A stretch of DNA of 64,000 nt from Bin103 sp002238925 (GTDB lineage Bacteria; Spirochaetota; Spirochaetia; SZUA-6; Bin103), in contig OZ242313.1 of NCBI GenBank assembly GCA_965208065.1, forward strand, positions 2,790,001 to 2,854,000. Direction: 5' to 3'. Made by a program: the position numbers and the translations under genes. This document shows positions 7,060 through 14,837 of this stretch, piece by piece. Position 1 is the first letter of the stretch. Every line of letters begins with the position of its first letter. The notes under the pieces were generated by a model that was not told where the DNA came from, searched no databases, and saw only the letters and a program-made list of their open reading frames with translations.

Positions 7060-8511
7060 ATGGCCAGTGTACACCACGCGCCCGCGGTGCCGACCACCCT
7101 GCGTGCCGCCGCCGTGCCGCCGCTGGCGGTGGCGCTGGCGGCGCTGGCGATGCTGACGGTGCAGTGGCCGGTGTCCGCGCAGGACGCCGACAGGCCGCCG
7201 GTCAGGATCCCGGACATGACCATAACCGCCGAGGATCCGCTCATTCTGCTGCCACCCCTCGGGCCGCCGGTGAACGAGGCGCCGCTCGCCCTACCACCTG
7301 CGCCGCCTCGGCAGGCGGCGTACACGGGCGCGCCCGCCACTACCGCGCCGGGGTTCGGGCCGCCGCCCGCGCCGGGGGCGGTGCTGCGCGTGGCGCGCGC
7401 GGCGCAGGCGGTTGAGCGCGACGCCAAGTTCACCGCCAGCGCCGCCGCCGTCGGTATGGACGCGTTGCGCGGCATTCCGGCCGCGATTTCCTACCGGAGC
7501 GGCGGCCCGATGCCGATGGTGGATCTGGGGCTGACCGGGCTGGTGCCGATGACCACGGACCTGGCGGGCGACGTGGCGGCGCACGCCGCGCTGGAGTCCC
7601 CGGCATGGCGTGGAGCAATCGCCGGCGCTCTGACCGTGGCGGATCCCGATCGGGCCGGGCAGGTAGCGCTGAGCGGCGCCGCCGGACCCGTCTCGGGCAC
7701 CCTCACGGTGCAGCACTGGCAGGTGCCGCCGGATCCCGCCGAGTATCGATTGGCACTGGCGGCGGAGGCTGCCCTGAGCGCCTCGCGGAGCGGCCCGCAG
7801 GCCTCCGTCGGTGTAGCCGCGGGGCGCACCGGTGACGACCTGTTCGTACTGCCGTCGGCGCGGCTGCATTACGCCGGCAAGCCTGCCTGGCAGGTGGCCG
7901 CCGGCGTCCGGCCGATGCTCGGCTACCCGCGCTGGCTGCACCACCTGATCCGCGACGAACCGGCGGGTACCGCCTCATTGCGCCCCGCACAGGCCTGGCT
8001 GGCGTGGCTGGGCGGTGGGGTGGGGGCGATCGATCTGCGCGCCGGTTGGGCGCACGGCCTGAGCCGCGGCTTCACCGCGGAGCGCGCCGCGGGCCCCGAC
8101 CTGGTGCTGCTCGGGATGGCCGTGGAGGCAGACTGGAACAGCGGCACCGGCGGACCGGTAACCGTGTCCGCGCGCGCGGGAGCCAACTGGGACCGGACCG
8201 AGTTCGACTGGCGGCTGCAGGCCGCCGGCGAGTGGCAGGTCGCCGCCGCGCCGCCGATCACGCTGCTGCTCGGCGCACGATGGCTCGGCTCTCGCGCGTA
8301 CTACGGCGTGTATGCCGGCGAAGACTGGACGCTCGGGCCATTCCGCGATGAGCCCGGCTCGGCGGTGATCGGGGGCGTGCGCTGGGCGCCGGCATGGGGA
8401 CACGGTCTGAGCGTGACCGGCGGCGTCCATTCCGCTCCGGAAGGTGACTTGACGTGGGGTGTCGGAATTGAGTACGCCCGCGATGTCGTGCGCCTGACGG
8501 CGCCACCGTAG
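7060..8511 (+). CDS. Predicted outer-membrane beta-barrel protein with TonB-box-like N terminus
   Basis: A 483-residue protein not recognised as a named family. It has an N-terminal signal peptide (Arg, then a hydrophobic Ala/Val/Leu stretch ending VSAQ near residue 37). A short segment PDMTITAED follows, resembling a TonB box (D/E-T-x-x-V-T-A type). Next is a Pro-rich linker. The remainder alternates polar and hydrophobic residues in many short strands rich in Gly/Ala/Trp (for example WRGAIAGALTVA, PVTVSARAGANWDR, LTWGVGIEYARD), as in outer-membrane barrels. No plug domain is evident and the protein is shorter than classical TonB-dependent receptors. The start MASVHH at 7060 was chosen because it precedes the signal peptide. 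Genes for ExbB, ExbD and TonB follow directly. Confidence 0.6.
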   Translation: MASVHHAPAVPTTLRAAAVPPLAVALAALAMLTVQWPVSAQDADRPPVRIPDMTITAEDPLILLPPLGPPVNEAPLALPPAPPRQAAYTGAPATTAPGFGPPPAPGAVLRVARAAQAVERDAKFTASAAAVGMDALRGIPAAISYRSGGPMPMVDLGLTGLVPMTTDLAGDVAAHAALESPAWRGAIAGALTVADPDRAGQVALSGAAGPVSGTLTVQHWQVPPDPAEYRLALAAEAALSASRSGPQASVGVAAGRTGDDLFVLPSARLHYAGKPAWQVAAGVRPMLGYPRWLHHLIRDEPAGTASLRPAQAWLAWLGGGVGAIDLRAGWAHGLSRGFTAERAAGPDLVLLGMAVEADWNSGTGGPVTVSARAGANWDRTEFDWRLQAAGEWQVAAAPPITLLLGARWLGSRAYYGVYAGEDWTLGPFRDEPGSAVIGGVRWAPAWGHGLSVTGGVHSAPEGDLTWGVGIEYARDVVRLTAPP

Positions 8512-8523
8512 GTAGGGCGATTG

Positions 8524-9138
8524 ATGGTAGCTTTCATTGTTCAGGGGGGTATCCTTCTCATTCCGATTCTGCTGCTGTCGCTTGGCGCGGTGTTTCTGAT
8601 TGTCGAGCGCCTCCTGTTCTACTGGCAGCAGCGCGCCTCCGACGGCGAGTCCACCGACGAGGTGCTGAAGCTGTTAACCCACACGCCGGCGCAGCAGTTG
8701 GTGCATGCGCTGCGCCGCGGCCGGTCGCCCCAGGCGCGCATAATCGCCGCCGCTCTCGAGCGCGGCAGTCTGCTGGCCGACCCCGACCAGCGCCGCACGC
8801 TCGACCATCTTGTGCTCACCGAAATCACGGCACTCGAGCGCAACGTCCCGTATCTGCAAAATATCGCCAACGTCTCTACCTTGCTGGGGTTGCTCGGCAC
8901 CGTGGTGGGCATGATCGCCGCCTTCGTGGGCATGCGCAGCACCGGCAGCACCGACCTGACGATTCTGTCCGGCGGCATCGCGCAGGCGCTCATTACCACG
9001 GCCGCGGGCCTCGCCGTGGCGATTCCGAGCACGCTGTGCCATCACCTGTACGTAAACCACGTGCAGCGCACCGTCGCGCGCCTCAACATCGCGGTCAGCG
9101 AAATCACCGCGCACTTCATTTCCCACTCCGATTCATAG
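8524..9138 (+). CDS. MotA/TolQ/ExbB proton channel family protein
   Basis: A 204-residue inner-membrane protein with an N-terminal TM (IVQGGILLIPILLLSLGAVF, residues about 4-24), a cytoplasmic region, then two TMs. The family block is NIANVSTLLGLLGTVVGMI (about residues 116-134), followed by GIAQALITTAAGLAVAIPS. Members form the proton-conducting pentamer of ExbBD-TonB or TolQR-TolA systems. The start is set at ATG 8524; a TTG at 8521 directly precedes it. It lies 12 bases after the barrel gene and 86 bases before exbD. ExbB and TolQ cannot be separated by eye. The TonB-like gene downstream favours ExbB. Confidence 0.88.
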   Translation: MVAFIVQGGILLIPILLLSLGAVFLIVERLLFYWQQRASDGESTDEVLKLLTHTPAQQLVHALRRGRSPQARIIAAALERGSLLADPDQRRTLDHLVLTEITALERNVPYLQNIANVSTLLGLLGTVVGMIAAFVGMRSTGSTDLTILSGGIAQALITTAAGLAVAIPSTLCHHLYVNHVQRTVARLNIAVSEITAHFISHSDS

Positions 9139-9224
9139 CATCGTGGCCATCGCAGCCTGCGCCGCGCGCGCGAGTTGCGCCAAACGGGTATACTGACCCA
9201 GGAACGTGCCCACGGGGGGAGGGG

Positions 9225-9662
9225 ATGTCTGACGATCTACAGTACTACCGGAGCTCGTTGAGCGCCGCGGGCGCGGTGCCCCTCACTCCGCTCATCGACG
9301 TGGTGTTCCTGGTGGTGATCTTCTTCATGGTGAGCGCGACGTTCGCCGTGCAGTCCACCGTTCCGGTACAACTGCCACGCGCCGCGGCCGAGCCCCCCGA
9401 TGCAAGCGCGGCGTTCGCCATCACCGTCGACGAGTCGGGACAGATATTCACGGCGCGTTCCGGCGCCGTGCAACAGGTGACCCTCGACACTCTGCGCGTC
9501 GCCCTTGCCGAGTGGCAGGCGGCGGAACCCGAGGAGGGCGTCGTGCTGCATGGCGACGCCCGCGCCAGCTATGGGCGTCTGGTCGCAGTAATGGACGTGA
9601 TACGCAGCACCGGCGTTGCCGACATCCAACTGGTCACCGCTCATCCCGACCCACCGCCATGA
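9225..9662 (+). CDS. ExbD/TolR family biopolymer transport protein
   Basis: A 145-residue single-pass inner-membrane protein. Its one TM segment follows the family block PLTPLIDVVFLVVIFFMVSA (about residues 18-37), which contains the conserved proton-path Asp in LIDVVF. The periplasmic C-terminal domain has the HGDARASYGRLVAVMDVIR block typical of ExbD/TolR. ATG 9225 follows a G-rich ribosome-binding site (GGGGGAGGGG). The stop overlaps the TonB-like start (ATGA). With the upstream ExbB-like gene and the downstream TonB-like gene it forms a complete energy-transduction module. Confidence 0.9.
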   Translation: MSDDLQYYRSSLSAAGAVPLTPLIDVVFLVVIFFMVSATFAVQSTVPVQLPRAAAEPPDASAAFAITVDESGQIFTARSGAVQQVTLDTLRVALAEWQAAEPEEGVVLHGDARASYGRLVAVMDVIRSTGVADIQLVTAHPDPPP

Positions 9663-10378
9663 CGGCCGTGCGCGAAATCAATGCGCTGGTCGCCAGCGTC
9701 GCCGTCCACGTGCTGGTCCTGGCCGTGGTCATGCTGGTGCGCGAGCCGGCGCGCGAGGTGCCGCCGGTAGTGGCGCTCCGTCTCACCCTGCCCGCGGTTA
9801 CCGGCTCTCGTCAGACCTTGTCCGGCTCCTCCGAGCCGGTTGCCGGCCAGGCGGCCAGCGCCGCCTCCCGTGAGCAGCCATCCGCGGGAGGCGCCGCCCT
9901 GCCGGCTCTGGTCATGCCGCGGGGGCGGCTGGCCGCCGGCGCGCTCGGCGCTCCGGCGCGTACCGGAGCCGTATCCTCCGGCACGGTTGCGCTGCCCGAT
10001 CCCGGCACCGCGCTGGCCGGCGCGCTCGCGGCCGTCAGCCACGCCGCCGGTCCCGGTGCCGCGGCGCCGGCTGCCGCCGCCACCGACACGCTGCTGCCGC
10101 GTCTCACCCGCAGCGGCCTCCCCGCGGTGGAGCGCGGCATCGCGCTGCCCTATCCCCCGGAGCTGATCCGGCGCGGCATCGAAGCCGACGTGGAGATTCA
10201 GCTAACCGTGGCCATCGACGGCACCGTGGCCAGCGCCGAGGTGGTGCGCAGTTCGGGGGTGTCGTCCGTGGACGCCGAGGTGGCGCAGGCGTTGCGCCAG
10301 TTTCTGTTCGCGTCTTCCGGCGACACGCCGGTTACCGGCACGATTCGGGTGAGTTATCGCCTGGAGCGCGGTTTTTGA
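9659..10378 (+). CDS. TonB-like energy transducer
   Basis: A 239-residue protein with an N-terminal cytoplasmic stub, one TM helix (ALVASVAVHVLVLAVVMLV, about residues 9-27), a long Ala/Pro/Gly-rich periplasmic linker and a C-terminal TonB domain (about residues 160-239). The domain shows the family pattern YPPELIRRGIEADVEIQLTV, DGTVASAEVVRSSG and VDAEVAQALRQF. The TM contains Ser and His at positions expected to contact ExbB/ExbD. Its stop overlaps the TTG start of tamB. The transducer would reach the outer membrane, and the barrel encoded at 7060 is the obvious candidate partner. Confidence 0.85.
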   Translation: MTAVREINALVASVAVHVLVLAVVMLVREPAREVPPVVALRLTLPAVTGSRQTLSGSSEPVAGQAASAASREQPSAGGAALPALVMPRGRLAAGALGAPARTGAVSSGTVALPDPGTALAGALAAVSHAAGPGAAAPAAAATDTLLPRLTRSGLPAVERGIALPYPPELIRRGIEADVEIQLTVAIDGTVASAEVVRSSGVSSVDAEVAQALRQFLFASSGDTPVTGTIRVSYRLERGF

Positions 10379-13300
10379 GCGGCCAAGATCGCACCGGTGA
10401 CGGCGGCAAGCCGAAGTGGACTCCCTCGGTCCTGGAGTTGTGCGTTCTCGTGTTGATCATTGCCGGCGCCGGCTGGGGGTTGCACTCGCTCGGCAACATG
10501 ATCGAGAGCCACCTTACCGGCAAGCGAGAAGAAACGATTGCCAATCTGTTCCAGACACTCGACTACGACATCAGTTATCGCGACATCTCCCCGTCGCTGC
10601 TGCGCGCCTTCGAGATCCGCGATCTGGCAATCTCCAACCGGGGGGCCTCGGACGACCCGCTGGTGTTCATCCGCCATCTGCGGCTGCGCTACAGTCTGTC
10701 GCGCCTGGTGATCAGCCGAGACCCGGTCGCCGCGCTGCGCGAGATTCAACTGGTGGACTCCGACTTCACGCTCGACCTGGAGGGCGACGGGGGACTCGGA
10801 ATACTGCTCCAGGCCCTGAGCGTGGCGGTGAGCGGCGGCGATGACTCCCTCGGTGCGAGCGAGCTGCCGCCGATGAATCTCGCCGGCGCCAACCTCGGCG
10901 TCGTCATCGAAGGCCCGGGCATGCGCGTGGAGTTGCGCGAACTCTACTTTCGCGTCCGCGCCGGCGAACGGCTGCGAATCACGGCGAGCGGCACCGTGGC
11001 GGCGTTGCTGGCGTCGACGGCGAGCCCGGCACTGCTCGGCAACGAGTTTCTGGAAACCGACTTCCGGATTACCGGCAGCGCCGCCGCCGATTTCAGCTCG
11101 GTCGACGCGACCGTTCGCATACCGGAGTTGACCACCTCTTCATTCGCCGCCGGCCCGCTGACCTTGCAGGTGACGGCCGACGACGACAACCTGCAGATCG
11201 CCAAGGCCATGGATCGCCTGCCGCTCGCGGCGCAGTTCACCTACGACCTGAACAGCGGGCGCACCGAATTGCGCTTCGAGGCCGACGGCCTGCAGGTGGC
11301 GGATGCGGCGCAATTCGACGCCTCCGGCCCGGAGCTTGAGCTGCTGCAGGCGGCGGTAGTCACCGGAAGCGGGCGCTGGATTCAGGATCCGGCGGCAGGA
11401 ATGCGCTACGACGGCGATTTCAGCGCGCGGCTCGCGGCCGCGGGCGGGCGTCCCGAAACCGAGGTGGTGGTGGCGGCCAACGGCGACGGCGAGCGGCTGG
11501 TGGTGTCGAGGCTCGACGCGCGGCTGGACCAGATCGGCGTGCAGTTCGTCGGCGACCTGCTTCTGGATCCGATCTCTCCCGAGGGCGACTTGATCGTTAC
11601 CACGGCGCCGGACCTGTTGGGCGGCATACCCCTGAACGCCCGGATGACGCTGCGGCGCAACGGCTCCGGGTTCGACCTGCGCGGCGACGGCATGACCCTT
11701 GGCGACACCGCGGTGCTCGGCTTCGAGGCCAACCTGTCACCGGCAGGCGCCGGCCAGCCGCGCTTTCGCTACCGGGCCCGCATGGCGCTGGAACAGGATA
11801 TCGCCAACTCGATCACCGCCGAGGGAGTGCTCGACCTCCGGGCTGGCGTTGACCTGGGCTTCGCGGCTCGCTTCACCGACGTTGCCGCTGGCGCCCTGTA
11901 CCGCCTTGCCGCGTCCCCGGATGAGCGCCAGCCGTGGCTGGTGACCACGCTGGAACCGCTGCTGGTGAACGCAGCGGTATCCGGCAGCACCGATTTCGCC
12001 GGTGTGCAACTCGGCCGCTCGACGGTGCGCGTGCTCGACCGCTCCGAACGCGAGACCCGGCTGCGCTTTCGGCTTGATCGTGAGCAGGAAGATTGGCTGC
12101 TGGATGACCTGGCGGCGCAGTGGGGCGGCTTTCGACTGCAGGGTGACGTCAGGGTGACACCGGCGGCGGAGAGTTTCGCGGTGGCGGCGAACTTCACGGT
12201 CAACGACCAGCCGCTCTTCCTGCAGGTCACGCACCGGGCGGGCGAGGGGCTTACCGCCTCCGGCAGCCACCAACTCAGTCTTGCCGCCGACTACGCGGCG
12301 GCGGGGATCTCGTTTCGCGGCGCGGTGACCGAGTTGCCCGTGCCGTGGTCGCCGGATCACCCGCCGCTGAAGACCACCATGGCGTTCAGCGGGGAGATTG
12401 GGGAGTCGGCGGAATGGTCGCTGCGCAGCGACGCGGTAACCGTCACCGGGATTCCGTTTCTGGATCGCCGCGGCGCCGAACTCGAGTTCGGAATTCGGGC
12501 GTCTGCAAACGGGATGTCCCTCGACCCGATTTCCCTGCGTGACGGCGAAAGCATGTTGACCGGCAGCGGCAGCGTGACTTACGGCGGCGGGCCAGGAGCC
12601 GTCGCCGGCCGCATCGCACTGGCCGATGCCGCCAATTATGAACGCATTTCAGTTTCCGCGGCGCTCGACCAGGACAATCTCGACGGCAAAGCCGAGATTC
12701 GCGGCGTGCCGCTCGCTCGTATCGGCGAATTTCCGATCAGCGGCGACTTGCAGGCGAACGTGACCGCTTCCGGACCGATACAGGCCCTGATGTGGAACGC
12801 GGCGGTGAGCCTGGAAAATGGCCGCCTCAACGAGGAGGAGGTCGCACTGGCCGCAACCGTCGAGGTGGCACCGGGCAGCCTGCTGCTCGATCAGATCACC
12901 TTCGATCTGCTCAGCCATCATCTGCGCAACGGTACGTTTTCCTACGACCGTGACAGCGCCCGCGCGCAATTCGACGCCGACTACAGCGCCGACTATTTCG
13001 GCGACCCGGTAAGCGCACATCTGCGGCTCAGCACGGACGACCTGGTCTTTGGCGAGGGCGGCAGTCTGAACACCGCCTTCGCCTCCGGCGTGAGAGCTGC
13101 GCTGCACACCAGCGCCCTGCAGGTTGCCGGCGCCCCCCTCGACGACTGGAAGATGCAGCTGGTGGTGGCCAATGGCGACGCGGCGCCGGAGCCCGGCGCG
13201 CCGCGCACCGACATTGTCGTCCACTTCGACGGCGGGCCGCATGAGGCGTTCGCGGGGTTCATCTCGACCCTGGGACAGTTTCAGGTGCACGTGCGCGGAG

Positions 13301-14778
13301 AACCGTACCCGTTGCGCGGCACCGCAACCGGATCGATCTCCAGCGGAGTGATCGCCGCCGACGTGGATCTCGAGGAAGCGGACGCGCGGGTGATCAACGA
13401 GGTCCTCGGCGACTCGCCGATCAGCGTGGAGGCGGGCCGTGCCAGCGGCACCGCGCGCGTGGAGGGCCCCCTCAACGATCCCGACTTCTGGGGACAGCTG
13501 CGCGTCACCGGCGGCTCGGTGACGTCGCTGCTGTCACCGCAGGTGGTGGGACCGTTCACCGTCGTCCTGACCCTGGAGGAGAAGGCGCTGACCATTTCCG
13601 GCTTCGCTTCGGAGACCGGGGCCGCGTTGCCGGTGACCGTCGTCGGCGCCGCAACCGTGGAGCGCTGGGTGCCCGCCACCTACCGGCTGGAATTGGCCAC
13701 GACCAGCGCCAGCGGCATTGCGATCGACCACCAGTTCGGGCCGTTGCAGTTCAACGGTTACGCCATGGGCACCGTCACGGTCGCCGGGGCGCCGCAACAG
13801 GTGTCGATCAGCGGCCGCGTGCAGGCGGTGCAGGGAGATATCGCCATCGCCGAGGTGGCGGCGGGCGGCGGGCGGGCCGATCCGTTGGAAGTGGACCTTG
13901 CGGTGACCACCGGCCGCAGCGTGGAGTTCACCTGGCCGACGGCGCAGTTTCCGATTCTGCGCGTGATGCTGGTGCCGTCCGAGGAGGTGCGCATCGGCTA
14001 CGATGGTCTGGCCGGGAGCTTTTCCGTGGATGGCGCGGTCGACGTGCGCAGCGGCGACTTGTTCTATTTCAATCGCCAGTTCCGGCTCCGCGAGGGACGC
14101 ATCGGCTTCTCCGAGAACGAGACCCGGTTCGACCCGCAACTCGAAGTGCACGCCGAGACGCGCGAACGGGACGCCAACGGTGATCCGGTGCGAATCATGC
14201 TTGACGCGGAGACCAGTTTCAGCCAGTTCAGCCCCGAGACCGTGCGCCTCGCATCCGATCCGCCGCAGAGCGCGCTCGCGCTCGATGCGTTGTTGCGCGA
14301 TCCGCTGGCAGGAGAGAACGCCGACGTGACCGGCGGGGCGGGCGTGTCCGCCGCGGCCTTCTCCGGCGACCTGCTGGCCCAGGTGGCCCTGCTGCAGCCG
14401 GTCGAGCGAGCGCTGCGCGAGGCGCTCGGCGTCGACATGGTCAGTATCCGTTCGCCGTTCGTGCAGAACCTGGTGCTCGATGGGCTGGCCACCCCAACCG
14501 AGGACGGTTCCGACGTGACGGTGGGGAATCCTCTTGACAACACCTCCCTGTCTTTCGGAAAGTACCTGGGTAGTGACCTGTTCCTTACCATGCTGCTCCG
14601 GCTCGATACTCCCGGGGACTCGTCGTCGAGCGAGCCGCCGTTGCTCTCCGATATCGAGTTAAGCCTGGAGTGGGCGACACCGTTTTTCATGCTGGAGTGG
14701 TCTTTTCTGCCGCGCAATGCAAATACGCTTTTTGTTACCGACAATGCCATCACCTTGCGTTGGGGGTGGCGTTATTGA
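10375..14778 (+). CDS. tamB: TamB/AsmA-like translocation and assembly module protein
   Basis: A 1467-residue protein with a short cytoplasmic N terminus, one TM anchor (VLELCVLVLIIAGAGWGLHS, about residues 19-38) and a very long periplasmic region of repeated beta-strand units. The last ~300 residues look like the TamB (DUF490) C-terminal domain, with blocks such as DLFYFNRQFRLREGRIGF and FGKYLGSDLFLTMLLRLD. TamB-family proteins form hydrophobic grooves bridging both membranes and are implicated in phospholipid transport and outer-membrane protein assembly. The TTG start at 10375 overlaps the tonB stop and matches the polar N terminus before the TM. BamA follows after 59 bases, the arrangement I recall for treponemes. 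Confidence 0.9.
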   Translation: MSGQDRTGDGGKPKWTPSVLELCVLVLIIAGAGWGLHSLGNMIESHLTGKREETIANLFQTLDYDISYRDISPSLLRAFEIRDLAISNRGASDDPLVFIRHLRLRYSLSRLVISRDPVAALREIQLVDSDFTLDLEGDGGLGILLQALSVAVSGGDDSLGASELPPMNLAGANLGVVIEGPGMRVELRELYFRVRAGERLRITASGTVAALLASTASPALLGNEFLETDFRITGSAAADFSSVDATVRIPELTTSSFAAGPLTLQVTADDDNLQIAKAMDRLPLAAQFTYDLNSGRTELRFEADGLQVADAAQFDASGPELELLQAAVVTGSGRWIQDPAAGMRYDGDFSARLAAAGGRPETEVVVAANGDGERLVVSRLDARLDQIGVQFVGDLLLDPISPEGDLIVTTAPDLLGGIPLNARMTLRRNGSGFDLRGDGMTLGDTAVLGFEANLSPAGAGQPRFRYRARMALEQDIANSITAEGVLDLRAGVDLGFAARFTDVAAGALYRLAASPDERQPWLVTTLEPLLVNAAVSGSTDFAGVQLGRSTVRVLDRSERETRLRFRLDREQEDWLLDDLAAQWGGFRLQGDVRVTPAAESFAVAANFTVNDQPLFLQVTHRAGEGLTASGSHQLSLAADYAAAGISFRGAVTELPVPWSPDHPPLKTTMAFSGEIGESAEWSLRSDAVTVTGIPFLDRRGAELEFGIRASANGMSLDPISLRDGESMLTGSGSVTYGGGPGAVAGRIALADAANYERISVSAALDQDNLDGKAEIRGVPLARIGEFPISGDLQANVTASGPIQALMWNAAVSLENGRLNEEEVALAATVEVAPGSLLLDQITFDLLSHHLRNGTFSYDRDSARAQFDADYSADYFGDPVSAHLRLSTDDLVFGEGGSLNTAFASGVRAALHTSALQVAGAPLDDWKMQLVVANGDAAPEPGAPRTDIVVHFDGGPHEAFAGFISTLGQFQVHVRGEPYPLRGTATGSISSGVIAADVDLEEADARVINEVLGDSPISVEAGRASGTARVEGPLNDPDFWGQLRVTGGSVTSLLSPQVVGPFTVVLTLEEKALTISGFASETGAALPVTVVGAATVERWVPATYRLELATTSASGIAIDHQFGPLQFNGYAMGTVTVAGAPQQVSISGRVQAVQGDIAIAEVAAGGGRADPLEVDLAVTTGRSVEFTWPTAQFPILRVMLVPSEEVRIGYDGLAGSFSVDGAVDVRSGDLFYFNRQFRLREGRIGFSENETRFDPQLEVHAETRERDANGDPVRIMLDAETSFSQFSPETVRLASDPPQSALALDALLRDPLAGENADVTGGAGVSAAAFSGDLLAQVALLQPVERALREALGVDMVSIRSPFVQNLVLDGLATPTEDGSDVTVGNPLDNTSLSFGKYLGSDLFLTMLLRLDTPGDSSSSEPPLLSDIELSLEWATPFFMLEWSFLPRNANTLFVTDNAITLRWGWRY

Positions 14779-14837
14779 CGCCGCATCGACTCGCCGGCGC
14801 GCCGTCCCGCGCACCATGCCCTCCGGGCGACCGGTCC

